Shown: positions 37,224-47,818, counted from the first letter of the stretch. The stretch: DNA of 64,000 nucleotides from Eubacteriaceae bacterium ES3 (GCA_030586155.1 CP130741.1:800680-864679), one strand, 5' to 3'. Program-made: numbers and translations. Notes: generated by a model not told the origin, from the sequence alone.

Positions 37224-37973
37224 ATGATTACCATAAAGTCCCAGAAAGAAATTGTTTTAATGAGGCGGGCTGGCAGCATTGTTGCTAAAGCCCATCGTCT
37301 TATTGAAGAAATGATTAAGCCAGGGGTTACAACCTTAGAACTTGATCAAGCTGTTGAAACATTGATACGTGATTCTGGAGCAATACCAACATTTAAAGGC
37401 TATAGTGGTTATCCGAAGTCAATTTGTACATCCGTTAATGAAGAAGTTGTACACGGGATTCCGTCATCAAGAAAACTAATTGAAGGCGATATTGTCAGCG
37501 TTGATATTGGTGCTACCTACGAAGGGTATGTAGGAGATGCAGCAAGAACTCATCCAGTCGGAAAAATATCGGATGAGGCAAAAAAGCTGATAAACGTGAC
37601 ACGAGAATCGTTCTTCAAAGGTATAGAGTTTGCACGTGAAGGTTATCGTTTGTCTGATATCTCTAATGCAATTCAGCTTTATGTAGAGTCAAACGGTTTT
37701 TCAATTGTGCGAGATTTTGTCGGTCATGGTGTTGGCAGTAAGATGCATGAAGATCCACCGATTCCTAATTATGGATCTAAGGGTCACGGACCGCGATTAA
37801 GAGCCGGTATGACACTGGCAATCGAACCGATGGTTAACGCTGGCACTTTTGAAGTCCGGATCTGTGATGATGAATGGACTGTTGTTACCCTAGATGGAAA
37901 ACTGTCATCACATTTTGAACACTCGGTACTGATTACAGGGACCGGTGAACCGGAACTTTTAACGGTCATTTGA
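37224..37973 (+). CDS. map: Methionine aminopeptidase, type I
   Basis: The 249-residue enzyme removes N-terminal methionine from new proteins. Metal ligands are visible: VSVDIGATYEGYVGDAART holds the two aspartates, GHGVGSKMHEDP the histidine, and AIEPM plus FEHSVLIT the glutamates. It starts two bases after the adk stop. Confidence 0.97.
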   Translation: MITIKSQKEIVLMRRAGSIVAKAHRLIEEMIKPGVTTLELDQAVETLIRDSGAIPTFKGYSGYPKSICTSVNEEVVHGIPSSRKLIEGDIVSVDIGATYEGYVGDAARTHPVGKISDEAKKLINVTRESFFKGIEFAREGYRLSDISNAIQLYVESNGFSIVRDFVGHGVGSKMHEDPPIPNYGSKGHGPRLRAGMTLAIEPMVNAGTFEVRICDDEWTVVTLDGKLSSHFEHSVLITGTGEPELLTVI

Positions 37974-37985
37974 GATGGTGAATCA

Positions 37986-38288
37986 ATGAATGATTTAATG
38001 GTTGGTCAGGTGGTTCGCTCGATATCCGGGCGCGATAAGGGTCAGTTTATGGTTGTTTTAAGTATCATAGATGATAATTATGTTTACGTGAGCAACGGGA
38101 AGCTTAGAAAAGTTAGTAAACCTAAGAAAAAAAAGATCAAACACTTATCAAAAACGAATCACATTACCATGGAAATTCGTGATAAAATGGCTAGTGACCA
38201 GGAAATTACGAATGCTTGTATTATTAAAATAATCGAATCCTTTCAAAAGCCTGCAGGCTTGGGGGATGAGAATCGTGAGGAGGTTTGA
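37986..38288 (+). CDS. KOW-domain RNA-binding protein (ribosomal protein L14e-like)
   Basis: The 100-residue protein starts with a KOW motif, VGQVVRSISGRDKGQFMVV, followed by a lysine-rich stretch (KPKKKKIKHL). Similar small genes lie between map and infA in many Firmicutes and are annotated as L14e-like or KOW RNA-binding proteins. It probably binds rRNA or the ribosome; the precise role is not established. Only a weak ribosome-binding site precedes the ATG. Confidence 0.85.
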   Translation: MNDLMVGQVVRSISGRDKGQFMVVLSIIDDNYVYVSNGKLRKVSKPKKKKIKHLSKTNHITMEIRDKMASDQEITNACIIKIIESFQKPAGLGDENREEV

Positions 38289-38291
38289 TCA

Positions 38292-38519
38292 ATGGCAAAA
38301 AAGGATGTAATTGAAGTTGAAGGCACAGTGATTGAGTCACAACCCAATACAATATTTTTAGTAGAATTAGAAAATGGTCATCAGATTACAGCTCATATAT
38401 CAGGTAAGTTGCGAATGAATTATATTCGAATCCTACCTGGAGATAAAGTCGTTGTTGAGTTATCCCCATATGATTTGACCCGTGGGCGTATCGTATGGCG
38501 TGGAAAAGGGAAATCATAA
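38292..38519 (+). CDS. infA: Translation initiation factor IF-1
   Basis: The 75-residue OB-fold protein has the IF-1 signature [31 protein letters not shown] and [19 protein letters not shown] precedes the ATG. Confidence 0.97.
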   Translation: MAKKDVIEVEGTVIESQPNTIFLVELENGHQITAHISGKLRMNYIRILPGDKVVVELSPYDLTRGRIVWRGKGKS

Positions 38520-38533
38520 AGGAGGTAAAACCA

Positions 38534-38647
38534 ATGAAAGTAAGACCATCAGTAAAACCAATTTGTGAAAAGTGTAAAATTATTAAAAGAAATGGTCGTG
38601 TAATGGTGATTTGTGAAAATCCCAAACATAAACAGAAACAAGGTTAA
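38534..38647 (+). CDS. rpmJ: Ribosomal protein L36, zinc-binding form
   Basis: The 37-residue protein starts [15 protein letters not shown] and continues [15 protein letters not shown]. Cysteines and a histidine (C11, C14, C27, H32) form the zinc knuckle. AAGGAGG lies before the ATG. Confidence 0.96.
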   Translation: MKVRPSVKPICEKCKIIKRNGRVMVICENPKHKQKQG

Positions 38648-38775
38648 ACCGTCATTAAGAAAACTCGAACATGACCGCGGCGATTTTGTCATGTTCATAA
38701 TATAAAAGTATAGCACAGGCAAGATCTCACCGATTGCTGAAGAATGCATAAAAAATTTTAGGAGGTACACACCCT
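38648..38775 (+). promoter_or_regulatory. 128-base leader with a hairpin before the alpha-operon genes
   Basis: GAACATGAC (38667-38675) pairs with GTCATGTTC (38688-38696); an A/T-rich ATAATATAAAAGTATA follows. It is the longest gap in the spc-alpha region. It may hold a terminator, a promoter for rpsM-rpsK-rpsD-rpoA-rplQ, or a target for S4 feedback. None of these can be proven by reading. Confidence 0.45.
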
Positions 38776-39141
38776 ATGGCAAGAATTGCCGGAGTCGATT
38801 TACCCAGAGATAAACGGGTAGAGATTGGATTAACTTATATTTATGGGATTGGACGTTCGCGATCAAATCAAATTTTGAAAGCACTAAATATTAGTCCTGA
38901 TACCCGCGTTAAAGATCTGACAGAAACAGAAGTCAATGAATTGAGAACAATTCTCGATGAAAAATACACAGTAGAAGGTGATTTGCGTCGAGAAGTAAAT
39001 CTGAATATTAAACGATTGATTGAAATTGGATCATATAGAGGCCTTCGTCATCGAAAAGGCTTACCGGTTCGTGGACAAAAAACCAAAACAAATGCCAGAA
39101 CCAGAAAAGGTCCAAAACGTATTGTTAGCAAGAAGAAGTAG
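38776..39141 (+). CDS. rpsM: Ribosomal protein S13
   Basis: The 121-residue protein starts [20 protein letters not shown] and has the basic C-terminal [19 protein letters not shown]. It lies in the 30S head. TTAGGAGG precedes it. Confidence 0.97.
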   Translation: MARIAGVDLPRDKRVEIGLTYIYGIGRSRSNQILKALNISPDTRVKDLTETEVNELRTILDEKYTVEGDLRREVNLNIKRLIEIGSYRGLRHRKGLPVRGQKTKTNARTRKGPKRIVSKKK

Positions 39142-39153
39142 GAGGGCTTATTA

Positions 39154-39546
39154 ATGGCAGTTAAAAAAACCAGAAGAAAAGTAAAAAAAGTCAAAAAGAA
39201 TATTGAACGTGGCCAAGCTCATATCCAATCTTCTTTTAATAATACAATTGTAACCATTACTGATATGGCAGGAAACGCACTTTCATGGGCAAGTTCAGGT
39301 GGATTGGGCTTTAAAGGGTCAAGAAAAAGCACACCGTACGCTTCTCAGATGGCTGCAGAAGAAGCTGCAAAAGCAGCAATGGAACATGGTTTAAAAAGTG
39401 TAGAAGTAATGGTTAAAGGTCCTGGTTCAGGACGTGAAGCCGCAATTCGTGCATTACAGGTGGCTGGATTAGAAATTACATTGATCAGAGATGTAACACC
39501 AATCCCTCATAATGGTTGTCGACCACCGAAACGACGAAGAGTATAG
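39154..39546 (+). CDS. rpsK: Ribosomal protein S11
   Basis: The 130-residue protein has [20 protein letters not shown] and ends [18 protein letters not shown], both signature blocks. Confidence 0.97.
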   Translation: MAVKKTRRKVKKVKKNIERGQAHIQSSFNNTIVTITDMAGNALSWASSGGLGFKGSRKSTPYASQMAAEEAAKAAMEHGLKSVEVMVKGPGSGREAAIRALQVAGLEITLIRDVTPIPHNGCRPPKRRRV

Positions 39547-39560
39547 TAGGAGGGGAAAGT

Positions 39561-40190
39561 ATGTCAAGAAATATTGAAGCGTCATGCAGACAATGTCGAC
39601 GTGAAGGAGCAAAACTGTATTTAAAAGGTGAACGATGTTACTCGACTAATAAATGCGCATTCGAAAGACGTCCAACACCTCCAGGTCAACATGGTAAAAG
39701 ACGAACAAAATTGTCTGAGTATGGATTACAGCTACGAGAAAAACAGAAAGCTAAACGTATTTATGGTGTTCTCGAAAAGCAGTTTAGAGATTATTTCGAA
39801 ATTGCGGCTAAACAGAAGGGGATCACAGGTCACAATCTGTTAATTCACTTGGAGTCAAGACTGGATAATGTTGTTTATCGACTGGGAATGGCTACGTCAC
39901 GTAAAGAAGCAAGACAGTTAGTTGATCATGAACATTTTCTGATTAATGGAAAAAAAGTTAATATTCCTTCTTATATTGTAAAAGAAGGTGATATTATCGA
40001 AGTGCGACCAAAAAGTAAAAAATCACAAAAGTTTAAAGACATAGTAGAAACGACAGAAAATCGAATGGTGGCTCAATGGTTGTCAAGTGATCTGGAAAAT
40101 TTATCCGGAAAAGTGACTGGACGACCAGCAGTAGAAGATCTGGACGTTGAAATTGCTGAACATCTTATCGTTGAGTTATACTCTAAGTAA
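39561..40190 (+). CDS. rpsD: Ribosomal protein S4, zinc-binding form
   Basis: The 209-residue protein begins [16 protein letters not shown]; four cysteines (C9, C12, and two near 26-31) form the N-terminal zinc site. An S4 domain with [15 protein letters not shown] follows. The start at 39561 has AGGAGG; an in-frame extension overlapping rpsK was rejected. S4 is an assembly protein and often an autoregulator. Confidence 0.97.
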   Translation: MSRNIEASCRQCRREGAKLYLKGERCYSTNKCAFERRPTPPGQHGKRRTKLSEYGLQLREKQKAKRIYGVLEKQFRDYFEIAAKQKGITGHNLLIHLESRLDNVVYRLGMATSRKEARQLVDHEHFLINGKKVNIPSYIVKEGDIIEVRPKSKKSQKFKDIVETTENRMVAQWLSSDLENLSGKVTGRPAVEDLDVEIAEHLIVELYSK

Positions 40191-40261
40191 TCAGCTGATT
40201 CGTAACCAGTTAACCCTCATGGTATTGTTTGGATTTTTAAGAAGATGGAGGGTCTTGATAA

Positions 40262-41221
40262 ATGATTGAATTCGAGAAACCAGTAATCGAGATAGTTGAT
40301 AAAAATGATGATGATAAGTATGGCCGTTTCGTGATTGAGCCGCTCGAGAGAGGGTATGGGACAACACTAGGTAACAGTTTAAGAAGAATTATGTTGTCTT
40401 CATTACCAGGTGTAGCTGTTACTTCAGTAAAAATTGAAGGCGTCCTGCACGAATTCTCAACCATTCCAGGGGTCAAAGAAGATGTAATTGAAATTCTTCT
40501 GAACCTGAAAGGACTGGCGGCTGAAATATATTCTGATGAACCTAAAACAATTCATATTGAAGCTTCAGAAGAAGGAAGTGTTACAGCAGGTGATATAATT
40601 GCTGATGCTGATGTTGAAATTCTAAACCCAGAAATGCATATTGCGACCTTGTCGAGCGGATCAACTCTAAATATGGAGATGCGTATTGAAAAGGGGCGGG
40701 GATATGTTTCTGCAGACAAGAATAAATTTCCAGGTATGCCAATAGGTATGCTTCCTATGGATTCGATTTTTTCGCCAATAAAAAAAGTCAATTTTCTTGT
40801 CGAAAATACGCGTGTAGGACAGATTACAGATTTCGATAAATTGACTATTGATATCTGGACTGATGGAACAACGTCACCAGAAGAGGCGCTATCGCTTGCA
40901 GCTAAAGTTCTCAGTGAACATCTAAATCTTTTTATTGACCTGACGGAACATGCAACAACCGTTGAAATTATGGTCGAAAAAGAAGAAAATGAAAAAGAAC
41001 GCATTCGCGAAATGTCTATTGAAGAGTTGGAATTATCGGTTCGTTCAAGCAACTGCCTAAGAAGGGCAAATATTGATACAGTCGAAAAACTGACTCAGAA
41101 ATCAGAAGAAGATATGATAAAAGTTCGAAATCTCGGACGAAAATCCCTGAATGAAATTAAGCATAAGCTGGCAGAAATCGGCTTATCGTTAAGTCAGGAT
41201 GAAGAAAAGGCAAAGGAGTAG
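40262..41221 (+). CDS. rpoA: RNA polymerase alpha subunit
   Basis: The 319-residue protein has the N-terminal assembly domain ([20 protein letters not shown]), a short linker and the C-terminal helix-hairpin domain ([29 protein letters not shown]). GGAGGGTC precedes the ATG. Confidence 0.98.
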   Translation: MIEFEKPVIEIVDKNDDDKYGRFVIEPLERGYGTTLGNSLRRIMLSSLPGVAVTSVKIEGVLHEFSTIPGVKEDVIEILLNLKGLAAEIYSDEPKTIHIEASEEGSVTAGDIIADADVEILNPEMHIATLSSGSTLNMEMRIEKGRGYVSADKNKFPGMPIGMLPMDSIFSPIKKVNFLVENTRVGQITDFDKLTIDIWTDGTTSPEEALSLAAKVLSEHLNLFIDLTEHATTVEIMVEKEENEKERIREMSIEELELSVRSSNCLRRANIDTVEKLTQKSEEDMIKVRNLGRKSLNEIKHKLAEIGLSLSQDEEKAKE

Positions 41222-41227
41222 GAGAAC

Positions 41228-41569
41228 ATGGCGGGATATCGTAAACTAGGTCGTCCCTCTGATCAGCGTAGAGCATTATTAAGAAATCTGACAACAGCGC
41301 TGTTAGAGCATGGTCGGATCGAAACGACAGTTACACGAGCAAAAGAAGTCAAAAGACTAGCAGATAAAATGGTAACACTTGGAAAAAGAGGCGATCTGCA
41401 CGCTAGAAGACAGGCAATTGCTTATTTAACCCAGGATGCAGTTGTTAAACAGCTTTTTGATGAAATTGCACCAAAATATACAGAGCGTAACGGTGGTTAC
41501 ACACGAATTTATCGTGTTGGACCTCGTCGCGGTGACGGCGCCGAAATGGCGATTATTGAATTAGTTTAA
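41228..41569 (+). CDS. rplQ: Ribosomal protein L17
   Basis: The 113-residue protein starts [20 protein letters not shown], the L17 signature, and ends [18 protein letters not shown]. It is the last gene of the alpha operon. Confidence 0.97.
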   Translation: MAGYRKLGRPSDQRRALLRNLTTALLEHGRIETTVTRAKEVKRLADKMVTLGKRGDLHARRQAIAYLTQDAVVKQLFDEIAPKYTERNGGYTRIYRVGPRRGDGAEMAIIELV

Positions 41570-41582
41570 TCGGGAAATGCAG

Positions 41583-41616
41583 GGGGATTAAGAGGTGAAA
41601 CCTTAATCCCCTTTCT
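41583..41616 (+). terminator. Terminator of the ribosomal super-operon
   Basis: GGGGATTAAG pairs with CTTAATCCCC (41583-41611) and is followed by CTTTCTTG. It separates rplQ from the ecf genes. Confidence 0.75.
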
Positions 41617-41646
41617 TGTAGTTCAAAACGATTGGAAGCCAAAGTG

Positions 41647-42501
41647 ATGAACATTAGTAATGAAGTTATGATTAAAGTAAATAATGTCTCGTATGCTTAT
41701 CCTGTTCAAAATGGTGAAGAGGCTGTTAATGCTCTGGAAGATGTAAGCTTTGAAGTAAAGAAAGGCGAATTTATCGGAATCATTGGACACAACGGTTCTG
41801 GAAAATCAACACTTTCAAAGCTCTTAAACGCTATCATACTCCCAGGCAAAGGCGAAGTTTTAATTAATGGGATGAATACTAAAGAAGAAAATAATGTCTG
41901 GTTGATTCGTCAATCTGCTGGGATGGTTTTCCAGAATCCAGACAATCAGCTGGTAGCAACTATTGTCGAAGAGGATGTGGCATTTGGGCCTGAAAACTTA
42001 GGTATTGCACCTAAAGAAATTAGAGAACGGGTGGACCAGGCTTTAGCAGTTGTTGAGATGAACAGTTATGCTCGACAAAAACCCCACCAGCTTTCAGGGG
42101 GACAGAAGCAACGTGTTGCAATTGCTGGAATTCTTGCGATGGAACCTGAGTGTATTATTTTTGATGAACCAACAGCTATGCTAGATCCATCAGGACGCTG
42201 TGAAGTAATGGAAACTATTAAGAAGTTGAACCGTGAAAAGCAGATGACAGTTATCCATGTTACCCATTATATGAGTGAGATAATCGATGCAAATCGGATT
42301 ATTGTTATGGACCAGGGAAAGATTGTCATGGAAGGTCAGCCAGCTGATATTTTTAAACAGGTGGAGGCTTTAAAAAAAATAGGCCTTGATGTCCCGCAAA
42401 TGACAGAGCTTGCTTTTGAACTAAATGAAGCTGGAATAAAACTGGATGGTAACATATTAAACATTGAAGAAATGGTGGAAGCCTTATGTCAGTTGAAATA
42501 A
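41647..42501 (+). CDS. ecfA1: Energy-coupling factor transporter ATPase EcfA1
   Basis: The 284-residue ABC ATPase has Walker [11 protein letters not shown]-loop QNPDNQ, signature LSGGQKQR and Walker B CIIFDEPT. With EcfA2 and EcfT it powers vitamin uptake by varied S components encoded elsewhere. The ATG at 41647 has GGAAG 8 bases before it; a TTG at 41632 is less likely. It overlaps ecfA2 by 16 bases. Confidence 0.95.
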   Translation: MNISNEVMIKVNNVSYAYPVQNGEEAVNALEDVSFEVKKGEFIGIIGHNGSGKSTLSKLLNAIILPGKGEVLINGMNTKEENNVWLIRQSAGMVFQNPDNQLVATIVEEDVAFGPENLGIAPKEIRERVDQALAVVEMNSYARQKPHQLSGGQKQRVAIAGILAMEPECIIFDEPTAMLDPSGRCEVMETIKKLNREKQMTVIHVTHYMSEIIDANRIIVMDQGKIVMEGQPADIFKQVEALKKIGLDVPQMTELAFELNEAGIKLDGNILNIEEMVEALCQLK

Positions 42502-43343
42502 AAAATCTAAATCACATTTATTCGCAGGGGTCACCATTCGAATTTCAGGCCCTTAAAAACATTGATTTGAAAATTGAAAATGGTGATTTCGTTGGCATTA
42601 TAGGTCATACTGGCTCGGGTAAATCGACGCTTATTCAGCATCTAAATGGGATTCTTAATCCGACATCAGGAACTGTTGTTATTGACGGCACAGATATATT
42701 TTCGCAAAGCAAACAAAATATGATCAGCTTGCGTCAACGCGTTGGACTTGTTTTTCAATATCCGGAACATCAACTGTTTGAGGAAACTGTTTATCAGGAT
42801 GTGGCATTTGGCCCTAAAAATCAGGGTTTGGATGAGAAGGAAATAGATACTCGGATTAAAAATGCGATTGAAATGGTCGGTTTGGATTTTGAGCTCATAA
42901 AAAGTAAATCTCCCTTTGAACTGTCCGGTGGACAAATGAGAAGAGTCGCAATCGCCGGAGTATTGGCAATGGAACCGTCGGTTTTGATTCTTGATGAACC
43001 AACAGCCGGACTTGATCCCCGGGGACGAGATGAGATTCTTGCCCAGATCAAAAAACTGCATCAGGAAAAGGGGATTACTGTATTATTGGTTTCCCACAGT
43101 ATGGAAGATATTGGCAGACTGGTTAACCGTATTATAGTTATGAACGCTGGCCAGGTTGTTTATTATGATGTTCCTAAGAACGTGTTTACTGAGATCGAGA
43201 CATTGGAACAAATCGGGCTGGCAGTTCCCGAAGTAACCTATCTGATGAAAAGTTTAAAACATTGCTTTCCCTCAATCAGAGAAGATATTTTTACAGTGGA
43301 AGCAGCCAAAGACGAAATTCTAAGAATTATAAGAGGATCATAA
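42486..43343 (+). CDS. ecfA2: Energy-coupling factor transporter ATPase EcfA2
   Basis: The 285-residue ATPase has Walker [11 protein letters not shown]-loop [12 protein letters not shown], signature LSGGQMRR and Walker [16 protein letters not shown]. The gene starts inside ecfA1 and ends one base before ecfT, so all three are coupled. Confidence 0.95.
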   Translation: MSVEIKNLNHIYSQGSPFEFQALKNIDLKIENGDFVGIIGHTGSGKSTLIQHLNGILNPTSGTVVIDGTDIFSQSKQNMISLRQRVGLVFQYPEHQLFEETVYQDVAFGPKNQGLDEKEIDTRIKNAIEMVGLDFELIKSKSPFELSGGQMRRVAIAGVLAMEPSVLILDEPTAGLDPRGRDEILAQIKKLHQEKGITVLLVSHSMEDIGRLVNRIIVMNAGQVVYYDVPKNVFTEIETLEQIGLAVPEVTYLMKSLKHCFPSIREDIFTVEAAKDEILRIIRGS

Positions 43344-43344
43344 G

Positions 43345-44166
43345 ATGCTAAAAGATGTGACAATTGGACAATATTATCCGACAGGCTCGCTGATACACAA
43401 ACTGGATCCTCGAACAAAAATTTTATTTACTACTGCTTTTATTGTAATGCTATTTTTAATCAACAATTTATGGGGATACCTGGCAGCGTTTCTTTTAATC
43501 TCCACTATTACGATTATTTCAAAGATTCCTGTTGGTTATATAATTAGAGGAATTAAAGGACTTGTTTTAATTATTCTGTTAACAGTAATACTTAATTTAT
43601 TCATGACACCGGGTGAAGTTATTTATACATTAGGTCCCCTATCGATAACTATGGAAGGCTTGAAAACAGCAACATTTATGGCTACCAGATTAATTCTCTT
43701 AGTTGTAGGAACGAGTATTATGACCTTAACGACTTCGCCTATTGATTTGACAGATGGAATGGAATGGTGCATTCGCTTTATTCCCCTTGTCAGAACTTAT
43801 GCTCATGAATTATCGATGATGATGTCGATAGCTCTGCGCTTTATTCCAACCTTGATGGAAGAAACCGATCGGATAATGAAAGCACAAAAAGCGCGAGGAG
43901 CAAATTTTGAAACAGGAAGTCTTTTGTCACGGGCCAAAAATCTGATTCCGATTCTTGTACCACTTTTTATTTCTGCATTTAGGCGGGCAGATGAATTGGC
44001 AACGGCAATGGAAGCACGTTGTTACAGAGGGGGAGAAAATCGGACCAGGATGAAACAGTTAATTTTTTTAAAGATCGATTATTTTGCCTTTGTTACGATG
44101 TTCGTGATGATTGCAGGACTTGTTTTGACGAGATTTATAACTATCCCTTTAGTTTTTCCTGTATGA
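43345..44166 (+). CDS. ecfT: Energy-coupling factor transmembrane protein EcfT
   Basis: The 273-residue membrane protein has about six hydrophobic segments and the coupling-helix motif KAQKARGANFE; a second such arginine motif lies in MEARCYRGG. It links the two ATPases to interchangeable S components. Standard position after rplQ. Confidence 0.94.
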   Translation: MLKDVTIGQYYPTGSLIHKLDPRTKILFTTAFIVMLFLINNLWGYLAAFLLISTITIISKIPVGYIIRGIKGLVLIILLTVILNLFMTPGEVIYTLGPLSITMEGLKTATFMATRLILLVVGTSIMTLTTSPIDLTDGMEWCIRFIPLVRTYAHELSMMMSIALRFIPTLMEETDRIMKAQKARGANFETGSLLSRAKNLIPILVPLFISAFRRADELATAMEARCYRGGENRTRMKQLIFLKIDYFAFVTMFVMIAGLVLTRFITIPLVFPV

Positions 44167-44171
44167 GATAA

Positions 44172-44909
44172 ATGATGAAGAATGTTCAATTAATAATAGC
44201 TTATCGTGGAAGTAAATATAATGGCTGGCAAACTCAGCCGAATGGCCTAGGTGTCCAGGAAGTCCTCCAAAAGGGAATAAGCGCAATTACAGGTGAAAAG
44301 ATAAATTTGACGGCATCTGGCCGAACAGATGCAGGAGTTCATGCTTTAGGCCAATCAGCCCACTTTTTCACAAATTCTCAAGTACCGGTGAAACGATTCC
44401 CTCTGGCAATTAACGCTAAACTACCTGATGATATACGGGTCTTACAGGCCTTGGAACGTCCGCATGATTTTCATAGTCGCTATTCAGCGACTGAAAAAAC
44501 CTACACATATAAAATTCGACAGGGAAAAATTGCAGATCCATTTCTTTATGATCTTGTTTATCAGGTTCCATACCAGATTGACTGGGATCTGGTTAAGAAA
44601 TTGTCGGAAGTATTTATTGGCAAGCATGATTTTATCGGTTTCATGGCATCAGGCAGTGCTGTTAAGACCACTATCAGGGAAATTAAAGAAATTAAATTCT
44701 ATGAGAAGGATTTAATTAATGAAATCAGTTTTACGGGAAATGGTTTTCTCTACAATATGGTCCGCATCATGGTGGGGACGCTGCTTGACGGAGCATATCG
44801 AAAAAAAACGACAGCTGAAATGTCAGCAATTCTTGCAAGTGGAGAACGGAAACAGGCAGGTCCAACAGCACCAGCATGTGGATTATATCTAAAAGAAGTA
44901 AAGTATTAA
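44172..44909 (+). CDS. truA: tRNA pseudouridine synthase TruA
   Basis: TruA makes pseudouridine at tRNA positions 38-40. The 245-residue protein has YRGSKYNGWQTQPN and the catalytic block ASGRTDAGVHALGQ containing the aspartate. It starts 5 bases after ecfT without a strong ribosome-binding site; an ATG one codon later is equally possible. Confidence 0.94.
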   Translation: MMKNVQLIIAYRGSKYNGWQTQPNGLGVQEVLQKGISAITGEKINLTASGRTDAGVHALGQSAHFFTNSQVPVKRFPLAINAKLPDDIRVLQALERPHDFHSRYSATEKTYTYKIRQGKIADPFLYDLVYQVPYQIDWDLVKKLSEVFIGKHDFIGFMASGSAVKTTIREIKEIKFYEKDLINEISFTGNGFLYNMVRIMVGTLLDGAYRKKTTAEMSAILASGERKQAGPTAPACGLYLKEVKY

Positions 44910-44916
44910 AAAACAC

Positions 44917-44945
44917 TTGACATAGATGGACAAATTTTATATAAT
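44917..44945 (+). promoter_or_regulatory. Consensus promoter of rplM-rpsI
   Basis: TTGACA at 44917-44922 and TATAAT at 44940-44945 have the ideal 17-base spacing. It begins directly after truA and gives a leader of about 105 bases. Confidence 0.88.
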
Positions 44946-44960
44946 TCACTGTGGACGTTA

Positions 44961-45024
44961 ATGTATCACTAGCCCCGATACATATAATATACGTATTTTC
45001 TGATAGCTCCCACTTATCAGAAAA
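44961..45024 (+). promoter_or_regulatory. Structured leader of rplM (possible L13 leader)
   Basis: Two hairpins are visible: ATGTATC/GATACAT (44961-44983) and TTTTCTGATA/TATCAGAAAA (44996-45024). The second lies about 20 bases before the Shine-Dalgarno. Firmicutes rplM genes often have an L13 leader RNA that mediates feedback; assignment to that family needs a covariance search. Confidence 0.55.
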
Positions 45025-45057
45025 CACTATAAAACAATTAATTAGGAGGAATTTGAG

Positions 45058-45495
45058 ATGAATTCAAACGCCACTATTATGGCAAAATCTCATGAGATAG
45101 ATCGCAAATGGTATGTGATTGATGCTGAAGGTAAAGTATTAGGTCGTCTGGCAACAGAAGTTGCTAATGTTCTGAGAGGTAAAAACAAACCGTTTTTTTC
45201 TCCACATATGGATTGTGGCGATTTTGTAGTTATTATCAATGCCGACAAGGTAGTACTAACCGGTAAAAAACTTGATCAAAAATTGTACAAAACATTTTCT
45301 GGATATCCTGGTGGATTAAAAGAGATGACATATCGAAAATTTTTAGCTGAAAAACCTGAAAAATTGGTTTATAAAGCAGTTAAAGGCATGATCCCTCACA
45401 ACAAATTGGGAAATAAAATTGCTACAAAATTAAAGGTTTATGCTGGCAGTGAACATCCACATGCAGCACAGATGCCTGAAGTATACGAATTTTAG
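45058..45495 (+). CDS. rplM: Ribosomal protein L13
   Basis: The 145-residue protein has [20 protein letters not shown] and ends with [19 protein letters not shown], typical L13. AGGAGGA lies 7 bases before the ATG. Confidence 0.97.
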   Translation: MNSNATIMAKSHEIDRKWYVIDAEGKVLGRLATEVANVLRGKNKPFFSPHMDCGDFVVIINADKVVLTGKKLDQKLYKTFSGYPGGLKEMTYRKFLAEKPEKLVYKAVKGMIPHNKLGNKIATKLKVYAGSEHPHAAQMPEVYEF

Positions 45496-45518
45496 AGCTA
45501 AGAAGGAGGAATTAGAGA

Positions 45519-45911
45519 ATGGCAAAAGTACAATATTTTGGAACTGGCAGAAGAAAAACCTCGGTAGCCCGGGTTCGATTATTACCAGGTAGTGGTAAGT
45601 TCACCATTAATGGTCGTGATATTGACGAGTATTTTGGTTTAGAAACTTTAAAAGTTGTGGCTAGACAACCATTAGCGTTAACAGACACAATCAACACATT
45701 TGATGTGATTGTCAATGTTCATGGTGGTGGTTTTACAGGACAATCTGGTGCAATTCGTCATGGGATTGCACGAGCACTACTGGAAGCAGATATAAACCTG
45801 AGACCAGAACTCAAACGTGCCGGTTACCTGACCCGAGATTCAAGAATGGTTGAACGTAAAAAATACGGTCTTAAAAAAGCGAGACGCGCACCTCAATTTT
45901 CAAAACGTTAA
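45519..45911 (+). CDS. rpsI: Ribosomal protein S9
   Basis: The 130-residue protein starts [18 protein letters not shown] and ends RAPQFSKR, the conserved tail that reaches the P-site tRNA. Confidence 0.97.
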   Translation: MAKVQYFGTGRRKTSVARVRLLPGSGKFTINGRDIDEYFGLETLKVVARQPLALTDTINTFDVIVNVHGGGFTGQSGAIRHGIARALLEADINLRPELKRAGYLTRDSRMVERKKYGLKKARRAPQFSKR

Positions 45912-45928
45912 TTTACTTTTACATCAAG

Positions 45929-45957
45929 TCCTGCGACAGATCTGTTGCAGGATTTTT
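45929..45957 (+). terminator. Terminator of rplM-rpsI
   Basis: TCCTGCGACAGA pairs with TCTGTTGCAGGA (one G-U pair) and TTTTT follows. A partial repeat of the right arm (ATCTGTTACAGGATTTT) occurs directly after it. Confidence 0.82.
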
Positions 45958-46003
45958 ATCTGTTACAGGATTTTAAATGGAAACATTAAGAAAGAAGGAA
46001 TTT

Positions 46004-47818
46004 ATGAATAACAAACAGCCCATTATTAACATTGCTGTTATAGCCCATGTTGATGCCGGTAAATCAACACTTGTCGATGCATTACTCAGCCAAAGTGGTG
46101 TTTTCCGTGAGAATCAAGAGGTTGTTGATTGTATTATGGACAGCAATGATCTTGAACGTGAGCGAGGGATTACTATCTATTCCAAAAACTGTTCAATTAT
46201 GTATCAGGATATAAAGATTAATATCGTTGACACACCAGGCCATGCGGATTTTTCTTCAGAAGTTGAGCGAATTCTAAAAACAGTTGATACAGTTGTGTTA
46301 CTGGTTGACTCCAGCGAAGGGCCGATGCCTCAGACTCGATTTGTCCTTAATAAATCTTTAGAGCAGGGACTAAAACCGATTCTTTTAATCAATAAAATTG
46401 ACAAGAAGGATCAGCGGGCGGAAGAAGTTGTTGATATGGTTTTTGATCTCTTTGTTGAGCTGAAAGCAAATGATGAGCAGCTCGATTTCCCGATTCTTTA
46501 TGGAATTGCTAAGGAAGGAATTGCCATTAAAGATATGGAAGATGAAAAAATTGATCTTAAGCCTTTATTTGAGACAATCGTTGAACATGTCGGTCTGCAG
46601 GAAGATAAAAGTCTTGAACCTTTACAGATGCAGGTATCGTCACTTGCCTACGATGACTATATTGGTCGTCTGGGGATTGGTAAAATCTATTCAGGAACAA
46701 TTCATACTGGTGAACAAATTGAAATTTGCAAAAGAGATGGCAGTTTTCAAAAAGCTAAAGTTAATCAGGTATTTGTTTATCGTGGTTTATCGAGGGTTGA
46801 AGTCAAAGAAGCTAAAGCCGGAGATATTGTAGTTGTATCTGGAATGCCTGATATTTCTATTGGTGAGACAATTGGTGAAATTAACCAGGTTCAGCCGATG
46901 GAGCTGATTGAAATAGAAGAACCTACTTTATCAATGAACTTCCTGGTAAACAAATCTCCGTTTGCTGGTGAAGTCGGTAAGTTTGTGACAACCAGACATT
47001 TAAGAGCACGACTTGAGAAAGAGCTGGAAGTTAATGTAGGGATGACTGTTGAAGAATTAGAAGATACAACAGATGGTTTTAAAGTTTCCGGAAGAGGCGA
47101 ACTACATCTGTCAATCCTTTTGGAAAATATGCGACGTGAAGGTTATGAGATTGCTGTTTCTAAGCCAGAGGTTATTATGCATCGTGATGAGAACGGTCAC
47201 CTTTTAGAGCCCGTCGAAAGTGTTCTGGTATCAGTTCCCGATACTTATTCAGGGACAGTAATATCGAAATTAAATCTGAGAAAAGGCCGAATGGAGGGGA
47301 TGTACAGCGAAGAAGGGTGGACAAAACTTGAGTTCGTAGTACCTACCAGAGGTTTACTGGGATACCAGAATGAGTTTATCAATGATACTCACGGAGAAGG
47401 AACCCTTGTTCGCCGCTTCTACGACTTTGAAGATCATAAGGGAGAAATCCCGCAACGCCAGAACGGAGTATTGATTTCACAATTCAATGGGGAAACTATG
47501 GCATATTCGCTGTTTAACCTCAGTGAACGAGGAGAATTATTGGTCCGTGCAGGCACGAAGGTTTATGAAGGCATGATTATTGGAATTAACAGCCGTAATG
47601 ATGATATGACTGTTAATCCGACAAAAAATAAAAAACTGACTAATGTTCGGGCATCAGGTTCTGATGAAGCATTAAAACTTATTGAACCACGGGAAATGAC
47701 TTTAGAACAGGCACTTGAATTTATTAATGATGATGAGTTAGTTGAAATTACACCGACGGATATTAGAATTCGAAAGAAAATTCTTTCTGAACTGGATAGA
47801 AAACGTAGCAATCGATAG
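46004..47818 (+). CDS. typA: Translational GTPase TypA/BipA
   Basis: TypA is a ribosome-binding GTPase that aids 50S assembly and stress adaptation. The 604-residue form has G1 AHVDAGKST, G3 DTPGHADF, G4 NKID, and the family-specific C-terminal block KVYEGMIIGINSRNDDMTVN. The P-loop reads DAGKST where most TypA proteins have DHGKTT. ATG at 46004 (AAGGAA just before) was preferred, but an in-frame ATG at 45977 (613 residues) also has a possible site. Confidence 0.93.
   Translation: MNNKQPIINIAVIAHVDAGKSTLVDALLSQSGVFRENQEVVDCIMDSNDLERERGITIYSKNCSIMYQDIKINIVDTPGHADFSSEVERILKTVDTVVLLVDSSEGPMPQTRFVLNKSLEQGLKPILLINKIDKKDQRAEEVVDMVFDLFVELKANDEQLDFPILYGIAKEGIAIKDMEDEKIDLKPLFETIVEHVGLQEDKSLEPLQMQVSSLAYDDYIGRLGIGKIYSGTIHTGEQIEICKRDGSFQKAKVNQVFVYRGLSRVEVKEAKAGDIVVVSGMPDISIGETIGEINQVQPMELIEIEEPTLSMNFLVNKSPFAGEVGKFVTTRHLRARLEKELEVNVGMTVEELEDTTDGFKVSGRGELHLSILLENMRREGYEIAVSKPEVIMHRDENGHLLEPVESVLVSVPDTYSGTVISKLNLRKGRMEGMYSEEGWTKLEFVVPTRGLLGYQNEFINDTHGEGTLVRRFYDFEDHKGEIPQRQNGVLISQFNGETMAYSLFNLSERGELLVRAGTKVYEGMIIGINSRNDDMTVNPTKNKKLTNVRASGSDEALKLIEPREMTLEQALEFINDDELVEITPTDIRIRKKILSELDRKRSNR

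Noticed and set aside
46004-47818. A tetracycline-resistance ribosomal protection protein
   Set aside because: The P-loop resembles that family, but the length and the C-terminal VYEGMIIG block are those of TypA/BipA.
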